Shown here: piece after piece, positions 41,453-50,344 of the stretch
Layout: every line of letters starts with the position of its first letter
Position numbering within the stretch: position 1 is the stretch's first letter
NCBI GenBank assembly: GCA_964390005.1
Contig: CAYMGM010000003.1
Coordinates: forward strand, 1 to 64,000
Direction of reading: 5' to 3'
DNA from: CAYMGM01 sp964390005
Lineage (GTDB): Bacteria; Pseudomonadota; Alphaproteobacteria; UBA9219
Length of the DNA stretch: 64,000 bases
Notes under the pieces: model-generated
The model's database searches: none
The model's input: the letters and a program-made list of their open reading frames with translations, nothing else
What the model was told of the DNA's origin: nothing
Position numbers and translations under genes: made by a program

Positions 41453-41809
41453 ATGAACTGGTACCAATCCTGCGCCTATGACAACGTGCAAAAACGCTGC
41501 TTCCACGTTACCGGCTTGAAGCGTTTACGAGCCTTGGCCAAAGCCCTTCGCTTTGCCGCGAACAGCTTCGATGTCCGTTCCAACTGTGGTGGCATCGCTG
41601 TCTCCGGCGAGGTCACGCTGCACCATGAGGGCCTTTATGTGCAGATCAGCCAACCGGCGACGCATGCCGACAGCGGCATCCTGATCCGAAGCTGCAAGGG
41701 ACGAAAGGACTATACAGGCGGGCGGAACCATTTTGCGTCGCTTGCGATGCTGGACGACATTCCGGCGCTGGCCAGCCTCTGCCGCTCCATTTTGCAGCAG
41801 GGAGGGTAA
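41453..41809 (+). CDS. Conserved ICE protein of unknown function (118 aa)
   Basis: The product is a small soluble protein (MNWYQSCAYDNVQKRCFHVT, then GEVTLHHEGLYVQISQP and RSCKGRKDYTGGRNHFASLA). Its steady codon bias and an AAGGAGAT ribosome binding site support it as real. It sits between the ParB-like and DUF6117-like genes, a gene order I associate with this ICE family. The role is unknown. Confidence 0.75.
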   Translation: MNWYQSCAYDNVQKRCFHVTGLKRLRALAKALRFAANSFDVRSNCGGIAVSGEVTLHHEGLYVQISQPATHADSGILIRSCKGRKDYTGGRNHFASLAMLDDIPALASLCRSILQQGG

Positions 41810-41813
41810 AGCC

Positions 41814-42029
41814 ATGGCTATTCCCGATTGTGCCCGCGTGAATTTTGAGACCCTGCTCCGCGCTGCGCAAAACGGCGATCTTGCGCTTCTGGAATGCGCG
41901 GACGCCGCGACGGGCGTGCCGCGCTACGTCGTTTGCGCCGTGGGGCGGGATGAAAACGATTTTGTCTTCACGCCGTTCGGGCATCTGGCGGAGGGGAATC
42001 CTTACGAGGCCTACCGTCCGCCAGAGTGA
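41814..42029 (+). CDS. DUF6117-like small protein (71 aa)
   Basis: The sequence NFETLLRAAQNGDLALLECA, then PRYVVCAVGRDENDFVFTPF and GNPYEAY resembles a small conserved ICE family that I recall as DUF6117. It starts four bases after the previous stop with GGAGGG upstream, so translation is likely coupled. Function unknown. The family name is from memory and less certain than the gene itself. Confidence 0.7.
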   Translation: MAIPDCARVNFETLLRAAQNGDLALLECADAATGVPRYVVCAVGRDENDFVFTPFGHLAEGNPYEAYRPPE

Positions 42030-42048
42030 GAGGAAGGCCGGGAGGAAG

Positions 42049-42086
42049 CGAGCCGGAAAGGACAAGAGAAAGTCCGGTCCGGCTCG
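42049..42086 (+). promoter_or_regulatory. Leader stem-loop before the strawberry-notch gene
   Basis: Bases 42049-42063 pair with 42072-42086 at 13 of 15 positions across an eight-base loop. The stem ends 30 bases before the ATG at 42116 and has no T-run. It is another structured leader ahead of an ICE backbone gene. Confidence 0.6.
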
Positions 42087-42115
42087 ATCTTCAACCTTAT
42101 CCCGGAGACCCTCCC

Positions 42116-45100
42116 ATGAATCTGACCCTGCCCAGGGCGGCCGTTTGCGCCGCCGCGCCCTTTCGCACGCCTTGCGATACAGCCTCCTGCATCCTGCAAG
42201 CGGCGGAAGGCTTGTGCGCCTTTCTTGAAAAAGGCATTTTGATCGAAGCCTGTATTTTGCGCAAAACGATGGAGTCCGCGTTCGGCGGTTCCGATGCCGA
42301 GGGACTTTGGAACTGGAAGACGGCCTATGAGGCCTGCGAGGCGGCACAAATCCTATTTTTGCGCAAATACGGCCCCGCCATGCAGGCGCGCGCCGCAACA
42401 CCCGCCCTGCTTCTTTCCATGATGCAAAGGATGGCAGGGCTTCTACCAACCCATACGCGCCGCACGCAGGAATCTGAAGCTTTGCAGCAATTCTCGACGC
42501 CCGCGCCTTTGGGACTGATCGCCAGCCTTGCCGCTTGCGTCACGCCGGATGATGTCGTTCTGGAGCCTTCTGCTGGCACCGGCATGCTCGCGATCTTTGC
42601 CGAGACGCAGCGTGCGCATCTGGCGCTCAACGAGATCGCCGAGGTGCGCGCGGCGCTGTTAAGACTGCTGTTCCCCGATGTCGCCGTCACGACGCATGAC
42701 GCTTCCACACTCCACGACCGGTTGGACGCTGGCGTGCGTCCCTCCGTCATTTTGATGAACCCGCCCTTTTCGGCGACGCTGCACGTCGCGCAACGGCAGG
42801 CGGACACGGCGTTCCGGCATATTGTCTCGGCCTTCGCGCGTCTGGCGGAAGGCGGCAGGCTTGTCGCCGTTACGGGTGCGTCCGTTGCGCCCGACAATCC
42901 AGCCTGGCGTCCTTCCTTCGTTCAGCTTCAGGAGAAAGGCGGTTGCGTCCGCTTCTCCTGCGCTATTGATGGCGCGGTTTATGCCAGGCATGGCACAAAC
43001 TTCTCCACACGCCTGACCGTTATCGACAAGATCGCGGTGCCGGATGCGACTGTTTTGCCGCCTTCCGTGCCGCAGGCCGAGAGCGCCGCCGATTTGCTGC
43101 AAAAGGTCATCGCTAACGTCCCGTCACGCAGTGCGCTGGCCGAGCCAATCGGCGTTGTGAATACCGTTAGGCCGGTCGTTACGGTCAAGGCGCTATCCCC
43201 CGTTTTTGCGAAGCCGCAACTTGTCGCCCCGCCTGCCACGTCGGACGCGATCGAACTTTCCTATGAAGCCGCCGCCGAAACGGGCGCGGTCGATGGCGCG
43301 GTCCTGACCGACGCTCTTTATGAAGGCTATACGCTGGGCGCCATCCGCATCGCGGGCGCAAGGCCGCATCCGACCAAACTGGTGCAATCCGCCGCCATGG
43401 CGTCCGTCGCCCCGCCTTTTCCTTCCTATCGTCCCCATCTGCCGGAACGGGTCGTCAGCGACGGCCTTCTGTCCGATGCCCAGATTGAAAGCGTGATCTA
43501 TGCGGGCGAAGCCCATGCGTCTCTTCTTTCCGGATCCTGGGTCGTCGATGGGGGTTTCGACAACATTCACGCCGCTCCGGATGCCGCTGAAAACGCTATC
43601 CGTTTCCGGCGCGGCTGGTTTCTGGGCGACGGCACCGGTTGCGGCAAGGGGCGACAGGTCGCCGGGATTATCCTCGACAACTGGATCAAAGGCCGCCGCA
43701 AGGCCATCTGGATCTCCAAATCCGACAAACTGATCGAAGACGCTCAGCGCGACTGGGCTGCGCTTGGACAGGAAAAGCTTTTGATCCAGCCGCTGTCCCG
43801 CTTCAAGCAAGGCACGCCGATCCGTTTGAGCGAGGGTATTCTTTTCTGCACCTACGCCACCCTGCGTTCCGCCGAGCGCGAGGGGAAAGTCTCACGGCTT
43901 CAACAAATCGTCGATTGGGTCGGCCAAAATTATGACGGCGTGATCGTCTTCGACGAAGCCCACGCGCTCGCCAACGCTGGAGGCGGCAAAGGCGAACGCG
44001 GCGACGTGCTGCCCTCCCAGCAAGGCCGCGCAGGCCTTCGCCTGCAACGTGCCCTGCCAAGCGCCCGCATTGTTTATGTCTCGGCCACGGGAGCGACGGA
44101 TGTGCGCAATCTGGCCTATGCCGAACGGCTGGGCCTTTGGGGCGGCGAGGATTTCCCGTTCGCCAACCGGGGCGAGTTCGTTCAGGCCGTCGAGGCGGGC
44201 GGCGTCGCGGCCATGGAGGTTCTGGCGCGGGATCTGAAGGCGCTCGGCCTCTATACGGCCCGGTCGCTATCCTATGAAGGCGTCGATGTCGAGATTGTCG
44301 AACATCCGTTGACGCCGGAACAGACCGCCATCTACGACGCCTATGCCGAGGCGTTTCAGATCATCCATCAGAATCTGGCCCGGGCGCTTGAGGCGTCGAA
44401 CATCACCGGCAGGTCGGGAACGCTTAACGGGCAGGCAAAATCCGCCGCAAGGTCGGCCTTCGAGTCGGCGAAGCAGCGCTTCTTCGCGCATCTCCTGACT
44501 TCCATGAAGACGACGACGTTGGTCAAGAGCGTTGAGGCCGATCTTGCGGCGGGGCATGCCGCCGTGATCCAGCTTGTCTCCACGGGCGAGGCCGTGATGG
44601 AACGCAAGCTGGCCGAGATCCCCGCCGAGGAATGGAGCGATCTGTCGATTGACCTTTCGCCGCGCGAGATCGTCGGCAGCTACCTGTCTCATGCCTTCCC
44701 GACGCAATTGTTCGAACCCTACACGGACGAGGAAGGCAATCTTCATTCGCGGCCTGCTGTTGATGAAGGTGGCAATCCCGTCCTTTGTCGTGAAGCGGTT
44801 GAAGCCCGCGACAAGATGATCGAGCATCTTGCGACGCTTGATCCCGTGCCGGGGGCGCTGGATCAGATCGTGCAGCGTTTCGGAACGGATCAGGTGGCGG
44901 AAGTGACGGGCCGCTCGCGCCGGATCGTCAAGAAAGGCGACAGACTTGCCGTCGAGACGCGCCCACCTTCGGCCAATCTGTCCGAAACGCAGGCCTTTAT
45001 GGACGACGAGAAGCGGATCCTTGTCTTCTCCGACGCGGGCGGCACGGGGCGAAGCTATCATGCCGACCGGGGCGCGAAGAACCAGCGTTTGCGCGTTCAT

Positions 45101-46444
45101 TATCTTTTGGAGGCAGGCTGGAAGGCCGACACGGCCATTCAGGGTCTTGGCCGCTCAAACCGCACCAATCAGGCACAGCCGCCGCTCTTCCGGCCCATCA
45201 CGACGGACGTGAAGGCAGAAAAGCGGTTTCTGTCGACCATCGCGCGGCGTCTCGACACGCTCGGCGCCATCACACGCGGACAGCGGCAGACGGGCGGTCA
45301 AGGGCTGTTCCGGGCCGAGGACAATCTGGAGGGTGAGCAAGCCCGCGCGGCGCTTCGGCAGTTTTATATGCTGTTGGCGCAGGGGGGCGTAGTGGATTGC
45401 TCGCTTCAGCGGTTTGAGGACGCGACGGGTTTGTCGCTTCTGGCCGAAGGTGGCGGGCTGAAGGAGGAACTACCGCCGATCACGACTTTCCTGAACCGGT
45501 TGCTGGCCCTTCCCATCGGTTTGCAGAACATTTTGTTCACCGCGTTCGAGGAATTGCTCAGCTCCCGCACGGAGGCGGCGCTTGCGGCGGGCACCCTCGA
45601 TGCGGGGCTGGAGACGATCCGGGCCGAAAGCCTCGTCGTCACCGACCGCCGCACGGTCTGGAAGCATGAGAGCGGCGCGGAGACGCAGCTCTTCATGATC
45701 CAACGCAAGGACCGCAATCGTCCCCTGTCGGCGGACGAGGCTGTTTCAATGCATGGCGGCAAGCTTCTGATGAACAGTCGCTCCCACCGTGCGGCGGTGC
45801 AGATCGCGGCCCCCGGTTTGATGCTGGACGATGGGAGTCTTGAACGGCGCGTTCGGCTTGTTCGGCCATTGCAGCGCGACACTCTGTCCGTGGCGGAGCT
45901 TGCCGACAGCCATTGGGAGGAAGCCGACGAGGACGCCTTCCGCTGCGCTTGGGATGCCGAGGTCGCCGGAATCCCGTCCCATTCGATCAATACCTTCCAT
46001 CTGGTGACGGGGCTTCTTCTGCCAATCTGGCGGCGCTTGCCGGAGAAAAACGCGCGCGTTTACCGGCTTCAGACGGACGAGGACGAACGCATCATCGGAC
46101 GCATGCTCTCGCCCGTGGAGGCCGAGGGCGTTTGCAGGAATCTCGGCATCGATGCGCCAAAACTTTCCGCCGATCAGGCCTGGGCGCTTGTCGATGACGG
46201 CAAGGTGGCGGTGCATCTGGCCGATGGGCTTGCGCTGCGGCGCGTCCGCGTGATGAATGAAAACCGCGTCGAACTGACGGGCTTTACGTCCGGTATGGTC
46301 GATGGGCTCAGGGCTCGGGGTCTGTTCGGTGAGATCATCGCGTGGAAATTGCGCCTCTTCGTGCCGATCGGTGACGCCGGCAAATCCGTGTTCGATGGAC
46401 TTCTCGACCGCTGGCCCCTCACGGAAATCGTCGAGCGGGGTTGA
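42116..46444 (+). CDS. Strawberry-notch-type helicase with N-terminal methyltransferase domain
   Basis: This 1442-aa protein has an adenine-methyltransferase-like domain first: VLEPSAGTGMLAIFAE (around 148) and ILMNPPFSATLHV (around 212). The strawberry-notch superfamily 2 motor follows: FLGDGTGCGKGRQVAGI (Walker A, around 504), VIVFDEAHALANAGGG (around 610) and VYVSATGATDVRNLAY. The C-terminal SNO domain has VFSDAGGTGRSYHADRGA and AIQGLGRSNRTNQ. It is a hallmark of alphaproteobacterial ICEs and plasmids. Suggested roles include replication support and anti-restriction, but none is proven. The upstream part of the frame (42026-42115) lies in the leader; ATG 42116 follows CGGAGACC. Confidence 0.9.
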   Translation: MNLTLPRAAVCAAAPFRTPCDTASCILQAAEGLCAFLEKGILIEACILRKTMESAFGGSDAEGLWNWKTAYEACEAAQILFLRKYGPAMQARAATPALLLSMMQRMAGLLPTHTRRTQESEALQQFSTPAPLGLIASLAACVTPDDVVLEPSAGTGMLAIFAETQRAHLALNEIAEVRAALLRLLFPDVAVTTHDASTLHDRLDAGVRPSVILMNPPFSATLHVAQRQADTAFRHIVSAFARLAEGGRLVAVTGASVAPDNPAWRPSFVQLQEKGGCVRFSCAIDGAVYARHGTNFSTRLTVIDKIAVPDATVLPPSVPQAESAADLLQKVIANVPSRSALAEPIGVVNTVRPVVTVKALSPVFAKPQLVAPPATSDAIELSYEAAAETGAVDGAVLTDALYEGYTLGAIRIAGARPHPTKLVQSAAMASVAPPFPSYRPHLPERVVSDGLLSDAQIESVIYAGEAHASLLSGSWVVDGGFDNIHAAPDAAENAIRFRRGWFLGDGTGCGKGRQVAGIILDNWIKGRRKAIWISKSDKLIEDAQRDWAALGQEKLLIQPLSRFKQGTPIRLSEGILFCTYATLRSAEREGKVSRLQQIVDWVGQNYDGVIVFDEAHALANAGGGKGERGDVLPSQQGRAGLRLQRALPSARIVYVSATGATDVRNLAYAERLGLWGGEDFPFANRGEFVQAVEAGGVAAMEVLARDLKALGLYTARSLSYEGVDVEIVEHPLTPEQTAIYDAYAEAFQIIHQNLARALEASNITGRSGTLNGQAKSAARSAFESAKQRFFAHLLTSMKTTTLVKSVEADLAAGHAAVIQLVSTGEAVMERKLAEIPAEEWSDLSIDLSPREIVGSYLSHAFPTQLFEPYTDEEGNLHSRPAVDEGGNPVLCREAVEARDKMIEHLATLDPVPGALDQIVQRFGTDQVAEVTGRSRRIVKKGDRLAVETRPPSANLSETQAFMDDEKRILVFSDAGGTGRSYHADRGAKNQRLRVHYLLEAGWKADTAIQGLGRSNRTNQAQPPLFRPITTDVKAEKRFLSTIARRLDTLGAITRGQRQTGGQGLFRAEDNLEGEQARAALRQFYMLLAQGGVVDCSLQRFEDATGLSLLAEGGGLKEELPPITTFLNRLLALPIGLQNILFTAFEELLSSRTEAALAAGTLDAGLETIRAESLVVTDRRTVWKHESGAETQLFMIQRKDRNRPLSADEAVSMHGGKLLMNSRSHRAAVQIAAPGLMLDDGSLERRVRLVRPLQRDTLSVAELADSHWEEADEDAFRCAWDAEVAGIPSHSINTFHLVTGLLLPIWRRLPEKNARVYRLQTDEDERIIGRMLSPVEAEGVCRNLGIDAPKLSADQAWALVDDGKVAVHLADGLALRRVRVMNENRVELTGFTSGMVDGLRARGLFGEIIAWKLRLFVPIGDAGKSVFDGLLDRWPLTEIVERG

Positions 46445-46447
46445 GCC

Positions 46448-47518
46448 ATGTCCCGCGCCGCCGATCTTGCGCACCGCCTCAGCCGAGAGGCCGAGGCGGT
46501 GTGCCGCGTCTATCTGCCCAATGGCCGCCGTCAGGGCCGTTATTGGCACTGTGGCGATGTGCAGGGCACGCCGGGGCAGAGTCTTTACGTTCATCTTTCC
46601 GGCCCACGTGCCGGACGTTGGACCGACGCCGCCACGGGCGAGCATGGCGATCTGCTCGATCTCATAGCGCTGAACCAAGGCTTTGATCTACGCGCCGCCT
46701 TCGTTGAAGCGGAACGGTTTCTTGGTCTGCCACGTCCGCCAGCGCAATCCGATATGCCTTGCATCCCTTGCGGTTCGCCTGAGGCTGCGCGTCGTCTGTT
46801 TACCGCCTCGAAACCGATCCACGGCACGCTGGCGGAAGCTTGGCTTCACAGTCGCGGGATCGTTTTGCCTGCGGACGTCGCGGCGTTGCGGTTCCATCCG
46901 CGCTGCTATTACGGCACGCCGAAGGGGCGCGAAGTTTGGCCCGCTTTGATCGCCGCCGTCACGGACATGGAGGGCCGCATCACAGGCGTGCATCGGACGT
47001 GGCTTGATCCGACGGGCGGCAAGGCGCCTGTCGATCAACCGCGCCGCGCGATGGGGCATCTTCTCGGCAACGGCGTGCGCTTTGGCGCTGTCTCGGGCGT
47101 GCTTGCGGCGACGGAAGGGATCGAGACCGCGTTGGCGCTCAAAAGCGTCATGCCCGATCTTCCCGTTATCGCGGCGCTTTCGGCTTCGCATCTCGCCGCC
47201 CTGATCCTGCCGTCTTCCTTGCGCCGTCTCTATGTCGCGCACGACAATGACGAAGCCGGACGCCTGGCGCTGGAACGGTTGCGCGAACGGTTCTGCGGCG
47301 TTGCCGTCGAGCTTCGGGCGCTTGTGCCGCGAGCCGAGGACTTCAACGCGGATTTGCTGACCCTTGGCCCGGATCGGCTGCGGGACTGGCTTGCGGCGCA
47401 GCTCGCGCCGGACGATTGCCGCCGTTTTCTTTTCCCCGATGGGCTGCGGCGCGGCATGGAAGGTTCGCCGGAATCGGGCCCGGAAGGAAGGCAAGCCTCA
47501 GGGCGGGTCTTGCGTTAA
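46448..47518 (+). CDS. Toprim-domain protein, primase-like (DUF7146 type)
   Basis: The N-terminal part resembles the primase-associated region (GDVQGTPGQSLYVHLSG, then GEHGDLLDLI). The Toprim fold has its glutamate in LAATEGIETALALKS (around 225) and its acidic pair in RRLYVAHDNDEAGRLALERL (around 260-278). The C-terminus is a short Arg/Pro tail. No helicase domain is attached. It starts three bases after the SNO gene stop, so the two are co-transcribed; a joint role in replicating or repairing transferred DNA is likely but inferred. Confidence 0.88.
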   Translation: MSRAADLAHRLSREAEAVCRVYLPNGRRQGRYWHCGDVQGTPGQSLYVHLSGPRAGRWTDAATGEHGDLLDLIALNQGFDLRAAFVEAERFLGLPRPPAQSDMPCIPCGSPEAARRLFTASKPIHGTLAEAWLHSRGIVLPADVAALRFHPRCYYGTPKGREVWPALIAAVTDMEGRITGVHRTWLDPTGGKAPVDQPRRAMGHLLGNGVRFGAVSGVLAATEGIETALALKSVMPDLPVIAALSASHLAALILPSSLRRLYVAHDNDEAGRLALERLRERFCGVAVELRALVPRAEDFNADLLTLGPDRLRDWLAAQLAPDDCRRFLFPDGLRRGMEGSPESGPEGRQASGRVLR

Positions 47519-47520
47519 AG

Positions 47521-47676
47521 GGCCGCGCTACGGCCTTTCCTTGCGGGGGATCTGCCAGCGCCAAGCGGCTTTGCAACGGCCTTTGGCCGTCCTCCACTTC
47601 GTTGCGGCCTCAAGAGGTGCAAAGCCGCTTTTTACGCTGGCGGGCGATCCCCGGAAAGGCCGTGACAGGCGCGGCC
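47521..47676. repeat. Large nested inverted repeat between the Toprim and DUF2493 genes
   Basis: The left arm 47521-47575 and right arm 47618-47676 are imperfect reverse complements over nearly their whole length. Exact blocks at the outer end (GGCCGCGC), in the middle (CGGCCTTTCC, GGGGATC, GCCAGCG) and at the inner end (AAGCGGCTTTGCA) are separated by small indels. The loop holds a second hairpin, ACGGCC-TTT-GGCCGT (47576-47590). It fills almost the entire gap (47519-47700), ending 24 bases before the ATG. It has no T-run. Confidence 0.85.
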
Positions 47677-47700
47677 TCGTAAAAATGCAGGAGACCCGCC

Positions 47701-48648
47701 ATGACGCTTGATACTTTCCAGCCCGACTTCGCCAACGAACCGCTCCATACGTCCTCGCCGACCGCCCATCTTCTCGATGAATTGCAGCTCTACGGCTGTC
47801 GCCCACAAAGCGACGAGCCCGATCCACGCCCTCTGCCCGAAGCCGATCAGGCCGAGCGGGAGATTGCTTCCTGCGTTGAAGCCCTCCGGGATCTCATGGC
47901 CGACACACCGCTTGAAGAGGATCTCGGCGACGTCCTCTGGTCGTTTGCGTATCTGTTCCATCGCAAGATCACCGTCCTCGACCGCGTGCTTGACGACAAC
48001 GAGCGGGCGCAACGCCGGGCGCAGGAGGAACAGGACGGCTCCGAGGTCAAATCCGTCGAGCTGGAGCGTCTGACGGCGAAGGGCCTGTCGCTGATCGACC
48101 GCCGCAACGCATTCGAGACCTTCCGCGACATCGCCGCAAACCAGCACGAGACGATCACCGGCTCCGCCTGGCGTCCGCGTACCGGTTCGTTGACGAGCCG
48201 CAAGACGCTGACCGCCGCCATGATCGACAGCCGCGATTTCATCGCCGCTAGGCGCCGCGCCGAGATCGAGCCGCTTTTGCCCGCAGGCCCCCGCATCGCC
48301 TTCACGGGCGGTATCGATTGCAACGACACGGCCCGCATCTGGGCCGCGCTCGACAAGGCGCGCGCCAGCCATCCCGGCATGGTGCTGATCCACGGCGGAT
48401 CGCCCAAGGGCGCCGAGCGTATCGCCGCCTGCTGGGCCGATCAACGCAAGGTCCCACAGATTGTGTTCAAGCCCGACTGGAACCGCCACAAAAACGCCGC
48501 GCCCTTCAAGCGCAACGACGCTATGCTCGAGGTTCTGCCCATCGGGGTCATCGTGTTTCCGGGTTCCGGCATCTCGCAAAACCTCGCGGACAAGGCGCGG
48601 AAGATGGGGATTCCGGTGTGGCGCTTCGATGCGGAGGGCGGCGCATAA
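47701..48648 (+). CDS. DUF2493 (SLOG-family) protein
   Basis: The C-terminal third is a DUF2493/YspA-type SLOG Rossmann domain: RIAFTGGIDCNDTARIWAAL, then MVLIHGGSPKGAERIAACWA, and VIVFPGSGISQNLADKARKM. SLOG domains bind nucleotide-derived ligands, and some act in defence signalling. The first 200 residues are helical and charged. This gene is a standard member of alphaproteobacterial ICEs, where its role is unknown. GCAGGAGACC precedes the ATG, directly after the large inverted repeat. A convergent low-GC gene pair follows on the other strand. Confidence 0.88.
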   Translation: MTLDTFQPDFANEPLHTSSPTAHLLDELQLYGCRPQSDEPDPRPLPEADQAEREIASCVEALRDLMADTPLEEDLGDVLWSFAYLFHRKITVLDRVLDDNERAQRRAQEEQDGSEVKSVELERLTAKGLSLIDRRNAFETFRDIAANQHETITGSAWRPRTGSLTSRKTLTAAMIDSRDFIAARRRAEIEPLLPAGPRIAFTGGIDCNDTARIWAALDKARASHPGMVLIHGGSPKGAERIAACWADQRKVPQIVFKPDWNRHKNAAPFKRNDAMLEVLPIGVIVFPGSGISQNLADKARKMGIPVWRFDAEGGA

Positions 48649-48671
48649 GCGCCGCCGCTACCTCTAATGAT

Positions 48672-49460
48672 TTAGTGTGGCGCTCTCACAAAACCGTGCC
48701 GCCTCTTGTCCAACAATGAAGCATTGGATCTCGTACATGCAGGAAAGCATCCCTTGTCAGAATGGGCGGTTATTATTCGTCCTGCCTCGTACACACCGAA
48801 AATTGTATTGGATGGCAAACAATGTCCATAAGGACCTTGGCGCTTTAACAAGATTGACGAGCTTCCATGTTCATCATGAGAAGATTCAAACGGAAGCAAC
48901 AACGGTGGCTTCCTTATCTCTCCGTTCACAGAAAGGGTTTGGGAAAATAGATCGATGATATGATCTTTAACGAAATCAATTGCGCCATATCGCATAGCGA
49001 TGCCCAGAGCGATACTCGATACGCTCATGGTCAGGCTGATCTTGAAATATTTCATGGCCCTTTTTTTCGCGGCGACAAGCTGCTCGTTGGTTCCATCCAA
49101 TTTCTTGTGCAAAATAGCATTCTCTCTTATCAAGTTCTCATTTTGAACCTGAATGGAGGTTGTCACGTCGGTAACGGTTGATATTTTTGATTCGATAACG
49201 GCAAGCCTTCTCGAATTTTCAGCTTCGAGGCTGCCTGCCTGTTCTTCCAATTCTTGACGGGCGTCTTGGATAAGCCCATCCGTGAATTCTTCATCCGATA
49301 GAAGAGCAAGCGCAACAGGAAGGGTTAGTTTGCGGCCGACGATTTCTTCCTGAAACATTTTTAGGGCAACGGCGGCGACAGCGTTGTCTTCCTTCTTTTT
49401 CGAAGAGAAAACCTCAAGAGAGCCCCGGATAAAATCTTTCCACGATTTTACTATGCCCAT
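48672..49460 (-). CDS. Coiled-coil membrane protein, module copy 1 (262 aa)
   Basis: The layout is an N-terminal helical domain (DFIRGSLEVFSSKKKEDNAV), a coiled coil (around 75-135), and one membrane segment in AMKYFKISLTMSVSSIALGI. A C-terminal soluble part contains LLKRQGPYGH and several Cys residues. The same layout and related residues occur in the gene at 57467-58531: both share AK-x-RA-x-x-YFK-x-S-x-TM before the helix, an LLK-x-Q stretch near the end, and a D-x-A-A-x-AL-x-x-F stretch near the start. AT-rich and antisense to the transfer genes. Function unknown; it follows the small gene at 49541-49810. Confidence 0.7.
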   Translation of the reverse strand: MGIVKSWKDFIRGSLEVFSSKKKEDNAVAAVALKMFQEEIVGRKLTLPVALALLSDEEFTDGLIQDARQELEEQAGSLEAENSRRLAVIESKISTVTDVTTSIQVQNENLIRENAILHKKLDGTNEQLVAAKKRAMKYFKISLTMSVSSIALGIAMRYGAIDFVKDHIIDLFSQTLSVNGEIRKPPLLLPFESSHDEHGSSSILLKRQGPYGHCLPSNTIFGVYEAGRIITAHSDKGCFPACTRSNASLLDKRRHGFVRAPH

Positions 49461-49540
49461 TTTAAAACCCCATACCTTGAATATGGGGTCATCTTAATCA
49501 GAAATATGAAATATTTTGTTAACTTATAGAATATGTCACC

Positions 49541-49810
49541 TTATTCGACGACAAAATGCCTTAGCCTATTGTCAAAGCGCTGCTTAAACCTGCTCCGTAT
49601 CCCCGGAGTTGCCCGATCAACAATCTCGCCTAAGGCATCAACAGCATCCTTTGCCACACGACGCTGCGCGGGTGAAAGCGCTGCCAAATCTCTTTTTTTA
49701 ACAGGGGTTCCAGACAACATCCCTCGAACAACGCCAAACGTTTCAGGTGGATACACGACATCCCTTTGAGGATCCCGGCCTTCCCCATTGTCTCCCGAAA
49801 CTAATCGCAT
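49541..49810 (-). CDS. Small soluble protein, module copy 1 (89 aa)
   Basis: The product reads DNGEGRDPQRDVVYPPETFG, then PVKKRDLAALSPAQRRVAKD and PGIRSRFKQRFDNRLRHF. It has no membrane helix. A good ribosome binding site (AGGGAGATAATC) precedes the ATG. It ends 80 bases before the coiled-coil membrane gene on the same strand, mirroring the pair at 57467-58964. No family recognised. It could be a regulator, a toxin/antitoxin partner or a secreted effector. Confidence 0.6.
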   Translation of the reverse strand: MRLVSGDNGEGRDPQRDVVYPPETFGVVRGMLSGTPVKKRDLAALSPAQRRVAKDAVDALGEIVDRATPGIRSRFKQRFDNRLRHFVVE

Positions 49811-49896
49811 GATTATCTCCCTGTCGCTTTAGTAAGCATCTAGTAACTTATAGCATTATTCAGAACCCCATGCAAAAACATCTCCTTTAGAAGAAG

Positions 49897-49929
49897 GTTA
49901 GCTCAGCATGGTTGGCAACCCATTAATAA
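49897..49929 (-). promoter_or_regulatory. Shared upstream element, copy 1
   Basis: GTTAGCT and, exactly 17 bases after it, CATTAATAA occur here and at 59014-59046 with identical spacing, and the AAC before CATTAATAA is also largely kept. Each copy lies 50-90 bases upstream of the first gene of a module. On the gene strand it reads TTATTAATG followed by AGCTAAC. It could be a promoter or a regulator site. Confidence 0.6.
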
Positions 49930-49963
49930 CATTTGTTAAAAATGTCTTAAATGATTAAAGGCG

Positions 49964-50338
49964 CTAATGAGTGAAAGTAAATATCTCGGCTGACGATGTT
50001 TTGCGTCGGAGAAACTGGGAAATCGCGTTTGCAAACGGCCTGAGCACCTCGCGACTTATGGCGTGTCGACATTGACTTGGGTGTGACTCGTTGAGGCCGA
50101 TGGAGCCCGATTGATGGTTGTTTAGATGATTTCGCCATGCCCTAACGCCCCCGTCTTCCCTGAGCGTTTCGACCACGCGGCACGACCTGCATGAAAAACG
50201 CAGCAGTTGTTTTTGAATTACTTCTTGCGTGAAAAATGCTGATTGGATGTCGGCGAGTTTTCTGTTTAAAATTGCTCCAACAAAGCTGTCCTTTCCGTCT
50301 AGCAAAGGCAGTTCGCGAGGGCCATACCACCTTCCCAT
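49964..50338 (-). CDS. Possible protein of unknown function (124 aa)
   Basis: The frame has balanced composition with aromatic and Cys residues (MGRWYGPRELPLLDGKDSFV, then IQKQLLRFSCRSCRVVETL). It resembles no family I know. No strong ribosome binding site is visible. It lies between the shared element and the DUF736 leader on the same strand as module copy 1, so it could be a third, upstream member or a degraded gene. Confidence 0.4.
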   Translation of the reverse strand: MGRWYGPRELPLLDGKDSFVGAILNRKLADIQSAFFTQEVIQKQLLRFSCRSCRVVETLREDGGVRAWRNHLNNHQSGSIGLNESHPSQCRHAISREVLRPFANAISQFLRRKTSSAEIFTFTH

Positions 50339-50344
50339 GCCCCG

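Noticed and set aside
40886..41809. A 307-codon plus-strand frame starting inside the ParB-like gene
   Set aside because: Only its last 118 codons, from the ATG at 41453 with a good ribosome binding site, are protein-like. The first part is an out-of-frame reading of the ParB-like gene.
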